Of a stretch of 64,000 nt of DNA, positions 59,090-64,000 are shown in pieces (the stretch's first letter is position 1; every line of letters begins with the position of its first letter). Below the pieces are notes generated by a model. It did no database searches. It was not told where the DNA came from and saw only the letters and a program-made list of their open reading frames with translations. The position numbers and the translations under genes were made by a program. The stretch lies in the NCBI GenBank assembly GCA_029747015.1, contig JAKOGI010001351.1, forward strand, positions 190,000 to 253,999, read 5' to 3'. This stretch comes from Carnegiea gigantea (Eukaryota; Streptophyta; Magnoliopsida; Caryophyllales; Cactaceae).

Positions 59090-60615
59090 ATCATATACTT
59101 TAGGGTATTGCCTATGCTATCTGCTAATTTATTGACTTTATAAGGGATTTCTGTAGGTGTTGGGGCTATTTGTCTCATAAGCTCAGACACCAAGGTCTGT
59201 TAATAGTTGGAATTCCCATATTGCTAACCAACTCAAGGGGAATTGAGGGCATTCCACTAAGGGTTATTAGCACATTACACAAAACTTGATCACCTGACCC
59301 CTAACCATGATCTAAATGTTCTTCTATGTGGGTTTTTGCATTGTTTTACACATATTATGATATTCTGACTATCCATTTAGGTGAGTAATTTTGTCGACTG
59401 ACTACAACCAACATATAAGATACACATGCACAACAGATACAACCAGCAAGCCTAAGTATTATTAAAATATAACACAAAACATCATTATATCATTACCATA
59501 ATTGCTCACGTACATAAATATACATGGTTCCATAAAGAATATCACATCCAACTGACCACCCAAGGTCAACTTTTACACCCATGTCCTAACTAAAACACTA
59601 CTTAGCACTAATAGACTAAGTCCGCTTCATGCCCACAAGTAGACAGGACTAGTCAACCTAATCGGAAAGACCTGTCTAACTATATACAATGTCATAACCT
59701 GCACAAAATTCATCTATCCAACTGGCTAGACTATATACATGTGGGCTCAAAAAATAATACATCTGAGATGTCAACATATAATATAAATCAATCTAATGAT
59801 CCCATATAGATCATAGTCTACGCCAGACTTATCCCCAGGCTCCCCACTGAAGTCAAAACTGTTGCCTGAAGCACCAATCTCTGCGTTCTCATCATCATGA
59901 TCAAACTAATGCTCCTCCAATTCTGGGTCCTTCTTTGAGTCTTCCATGAGCTAAACTATGATGTGTTAGGGAGATCTATAATAATATGGACCTCATTTGA
60001 TCCATCAGATATAGGGATCTCCTCTCTAGGTCCCAGTGGCATTGGGTTGTCAGGAGGCTGAGGAGTGCTCCCTGTAGGTGGTACTGGTAGGGGAGATATA
60101 AAGTGTAATGAAAATATATACTACAAAATATCCATGTTATTCCCTCCCAGCTCAAACCTCTCCCTTAATAACAGCTCGTTGATAATGTTAACCCGAGCCT
60201 CACGAAACTAAAACCTAGGTTCATCCCATCCCAAGGCTCAAATCATCATAAAGTCATGATATCAGGTCCTAAACTCAACCCAAGGGCCAACTGTAGATAA
60301 GGTCCACAATAGCCTACGTGCATGGACCATATATGATACTCAGAAATGGCGTTTGCATGTGGTCTATCATACGAGCATATCGCAAAGAGAAGTGAATGGC
60401 CACAGAAGTACTTAACATCATATCTGCTGTATATGGATCCGTCTAACAAGGAGGAACATAAGTGAAGAACATGAGAGAGATAAGCAAGCATTTCTACTGT
60501 CATAAATATCTAATGTCCTAAATCTCTAATGATATATTAATAACATTCACTAACCAACCTTATTACCCTCCAATCTCTACTCTCCATACTCCATATCCCA
60601 TCAAAGAAAATCAAC
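59090..60615 (-). other. Leader region of the chromovirus with an unassigned reading frame
   Basis: About 1.5 kb lies between PBS and gag, which is long for this group. It includes an 85-codon minus-strand frame (60503-60246, starting MTVEMLAYLSHVL) and then traces of an acidic, proline-rich frame (PVPPTGSTPQPPDNPMP near 60080-60020), both followed by stops. I recognise no domain. It may be a decayed N-terminal extension of gag or an extra 5' ORF, comparable in position to the frame at 1-456 in the left element. Confidence 0.45.
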
Positions 60616-60616
60616 C

Positions 60617-60630
60617 TAGCTCTGATACAA
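60617..60630 (-). other. Primer-binding site, initiator tRNA-Met (slightly decayed)
   Basis: The minus strand reads TGTATCAGAGCTAG after the LTR end, one change from TGGTATCAGAGC in the core. It sits a few bases inside the right LTR. Confidence 0.8.
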
Positions 60631-60634
60631 AATC

Positions 60635-63600
60635 TATAATGCCCTCAAATTAAACATGTTTTATTATTTGCAATCACTATTCTAATTCCCTCAATTACAG
60701 CTGATAAACCCAATGATCAGAGCATTATCACCGTTCAAAATGACAAGGCTTGAAGCATGTGTACTAGAAAAAACATAGCTAGGCATACCTTCAACCATAC
60801 ACATTCATACAAACCATATACAGTCAACTATTAACCAACATAAGGTTTATACGCCATAGTAAAACAATTCACCATATAATCTAAACCTCTGTCCACTGAA
60901 GATTTCAAAATGCAGCTTCAAAATATGCATGCACTATGTCACTATTGATCCCTCTAAATTTCATTGCTCAATTTATTTTCTTCAGCTAGTTTATTAGCAT
61001 GAGAGTAATTCATTGAGCATTTGCCTAAAACAAAACATGAAAACATTTTGAACTGTGAGTCCAAGATCAGTACATGCATTCCTATATTGTTAAAAGATCT
61101 CTGCATAAATTGATTATGCGCCTGCTTTGCAATTCATTTTAAGTTAAAACAGTGAATGAGATGAATGTAAAGTTGCATTGTTAGTTATTATCTGTTAGTG
61201 AACCCATTGATACTGTTGCTATCTATGAATAGGTGTACACCTGTCAAACTGATTGGAGGACCTGGCCTAAAGCCTATGGGTAATTAAAGGGCAATGGCCT
61301 GTAATTGATAACTGATGGGGTCACTAATTATGTGACAAATCAGTTATTAAACTGATTCATTGATGTACTCACCAAAATATTATAATTATGATAAATACGT
61401 GCTGATTTATAAAGATACAGGCAATGAACGTACCTGAAGTGTTTAAAATGCAATCTCACTTGATAATCCTTATGCACAATGGGAAATGATAGATTAGGCC
61501 GCATTTCTGCTTAAGAAACACAGTTATAGGTAACTGCAGTTAGCAAACAACTTTCACTCCCATAATTTGTAACTTTATAGAAAGTGATTAATGAAAAGGG
61601 CAATCACAATTTAAACAATTCAATATAAGATAAGTTATATTAAAATGATTTTGCAAAATAAATAAGTTAGGGTCATTGAACTCGACATAAAATAAATTGG
61701 AGCAAAATAGACCAAAATGAAATAATTGAGATGATAATGAAAGGATTTAATGGATATGAATAGAATATGGGCTTTTGATGTTTCTGAATGGAATAATAAA
61801 AGGTTTAATACTAAGAAGGGTGTTGTGAGGTATATGAAAGCTCATATAACCCTAGTTTGGCCCGATAGACAGCAATCTTGAGTCCTTACTCTCCTCACTT
61901 CTCAAATTTAATTCTCATGCCCATGTAACTCGGTTTTCCAAACCATATGAGCTTCTATACATAATCAAAGTGGTTGAACTCATAAACTTTGTAATTTCTT
62001 TGCAATATCCATAATTATATAGAAACTCCTGATAATATTTTCAAATGTCATGATTTATTTCTTCCCTCATATTATCGTTTCAAGGTTTACTTTAGAAAAT
62101 CCATATCTTTCACTCCTGATCTCCAATTGACCTACAAAACCCTAATATGAAAAGCTTTTAGGAACTCCCCCAACACTTTCATTCACATTGCAAAACCCAA
62201 TTACCACAACACAACCCCTAAAATTGAGCTGAAACACAACTATGCACAGCTCGAGTATATCCTACGCTGTTTTAGCAAAACGGCCATAACTTTTTCTAAA
62301 CAACTTAGAATGAAGTGATTTAAAAGATACTTGAAAGATAAGTCATGGATCTATATACACACCAAGAATCACAATTTTTTGATGAGCCAAACAGTACCAG
62401 TTCAATCACAAATAGACCCCTGTTTCTAGTGTATTTAGAGCCGTACTGATCTTGTTTTCCCCCTTTTCTTCACATAATTCCCCTCTAAAATCAGTCCTTA
62501 AAATCATTTAACAAAGTCTTGTTCCTTCTCCTCACCTTACAAAGCGATATTACTCAAATTTACTCCATAATCATCTACATCAAATTTGCAATTCTTCTCT
62601 TTTTCAAAGTCACTCAAAACACAACCATAAGCTTACTTATTTGCATAAATGAGCTAGATAACGTTTTATAATCAATTGGAAAAATTTTCATAATCTACCC
62701 CTTTATACAAAATCACCTCAAGTGATTTCCAAGTTAAAGAACACACCTAAGATTCATTTTCTTATCTAATTATACACAAATAATAGACTTGATGCTAGAA
62801 ACAAATCAACCCATGCTTGATCACCAAAACCCTAACTGATGACCAACTTATTCTTGCATTTAAACTCATCTAAACTCAACATAAACATCATGATATCCAT
62901 TACTAATGTGAAAGATCACAAAATCAAATACAAAACAATCCAATCCTTCACTTCAAACTGAAGCTTGAACAATCATAAGCAACCTCAACCTTTGCATACT
63001 TTCAAGACCAACAATTAAAATATCAAAATAACACCGGTTTATATCAAGATAACATGATCTATAATCAAATCCAACTTAAAACCAAGAATTAAACAAAGTT
63101 GGGTGAAGGTTTTTACCACACAAGCTTGAAGGAGAGAGATGAAAGTGGTTCAGAAGAGGGGGAATGCGTGGAGGAAAGTAAGAAGAAAGCTACTACTCAT
63201 CTTGGTAGAAAATGATTATGATGCTATCCAAATACTTGGATGATATTTATGAATAAAAAACAAACTATATGGCAATTTTAGTTAGATATACATATGACAA
63301 TTTGCGAAATCAAGTGCCTAAGATTTTGGGCTTCAAGTCGGGGCCAAAATGAATTGGGCTCGGTAATAAAACGCTCCGCTGTAATAAAGTTTTTATGTAG
63401 CTCAAATTTAAATTTTTGTGATGCTACAAAAAAATAATTTGATCACTTAAATCATAATTATCAAGGCCTGCTATCAATGTTTCCGAAATTTTACATTAAT
63501 AGAAACCTGAATTGCAAAGCGATATCCCAAATGAATTTTTTTCAATAGGAATGATTAAATGCGATAAATAAATGCAAGAAAATTGATAACGCGCTTAATT

Positions 63601-63636
63601 AACCAAATAAACATGATTTAGAGCCGTACAATTACA
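60635..63636 (-). repeat. 5' LTR of the chromovirus (3.0 kb)
   Basis: On the minus strand it runs TGTAATTGTACGGC...TTGAGGGCATTATA. Collinear with 52783-55786 and with the solo LTR 41014-43929. Its outer end abuts an AT microsatellite. Confidence 0.9.
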
Positions 63637-63800
63637 TATATATACATATACACATATATACATATGTGTGTGTGTGTGTGTGTGTGCGCGTGTGTGTGTG
63701 CGTGTGAGTGTGTGTGTGTGCGTGTGAGTGCGTGCGTATATACATATTTTGTGTGTGTGTGTGTATATATATATATACATACACATATATATACAGACAA

Positions 63801-63835
<35 letters not shown>

Positions 63836-63914
63836 TATATATATATATATATATGCACACACACGTATCTATATATGTATATATACATAGATTGAAATTC
63901 ACAAACATATATAT

Positions 63915-63964
<50 letters not shown>

Positions 63965-64000
63965 GCATGCATACATAGACACATGCATACATACATATAT
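63637..64000. repeat. AT/GT/AC microsatellite at the right edge
   Basis: Mixed (AT)n, (GT)n and (AC)n runs with an embedded unique core AGATTGAAATTCACAAAC (63889), resembling ATTGAAATTGTAGAAAT at 46527. Long frames here are repeat artefacts. Confidence 0.95.

Larger units (their letters stand above)
52783..63636 (-). mobile_element. Degenerate Tekay/Del-type chromovirus (Ty3/gypsy), both LTRs present
   Basis: Minus-strand order: 5' LTR (63636-60635), tRNA-Met PBS (about 60630-60617), long leader, gag with CCHC knuckle, protease, reverse transcriptase, RNase H, a truncated integrase with GPY/F region and chromodomain, PPT (55800-55787), 3' LTR (55786-52783). The C-terminal chromodomain-like region is diagnostic of chromoviruses. 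Stops and shifts occur throughout, and the integrase zinc and DDE core is missing. No matching target duplication is visible; the right flank is a microsatellite. Confidence 0.88.

Overview
The window looks like a piece of a repeat-rich eudicot plant nuclear genome. The signs are AT-rich DNA, plant-type Ty3/gypsy retrotransposons (chromovirus/Tekay and Athila lineages), a plant CACTA transposon, an endogenous caulimovirid (pararetrovirus) copy and long AT/AC microsatellites. I found no ordinary host gene, tRNA, rRNA, CRISPR array or bacterial-type operon. Almost everything is decayed transposable-element DNA, and every coding region is broken or cut by the window edge. Exact element ends are inferred from TG...CA termini, primer-binding sites (PBS), polypurine tracts (PPT), target-site duplications (TSD) and comparison of copies by eye.

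Layout from left to right. 1-4136: 5' end of a minus-strand Tekay-like LTR retrotransposon (partial 5' ORF, initiator-tRNA-Met PBS, 3.5-kb LTR with a 69-bp tandem repeat). It is inserted inside the first LTR of the next element. 4137-23034: a head-to-tail array LTR-internal-LTR-internal-LTR-internal-LTR of an Athila-lineage retrotransposon that codes only for GAG and protease (no reverse transcriptase or integrase). 23035-33950: a degenerate minus-strand endogenous caulimovirid (protease, reverse transcriptase, RNase H, TATA-bearing non-coding region), cut inside its reverse transcriptase by a 6.5-kb CACTA transposon (26212-32725, TSD CAA).

33990-38375: a row of solo LTRs and LTR fragments, two with clear TATA boxes. 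38376-40015: a run of several different tandem repeats. 40016-43929: a plus-strand LTR fragment joined tail-to-tail to a minus-strand LTR of the same general family. 43930-52782: LTR units (two copies of one family and a 4.7-kb solo LTR with a 60-bp tandem repeat) alternating with long AT-rich microsatellites and one 100-N assembly gap. 52783-63636: a full-structure but dead minus-strand Tekay/Del-type chromovirus with both LTRs, lacking the integrase catalytic core. 63637-64000: another microsatellite.

The genes do not work together as a host pathway. What the region shows is a nesting history: CACTA into caulimovirid, Tekay into Athila, and several LTRs next to microsatellites. The most unusual feature is the Athila GAG-protease array, in which all three internal copies share the same in-frame stop codon inside gag.
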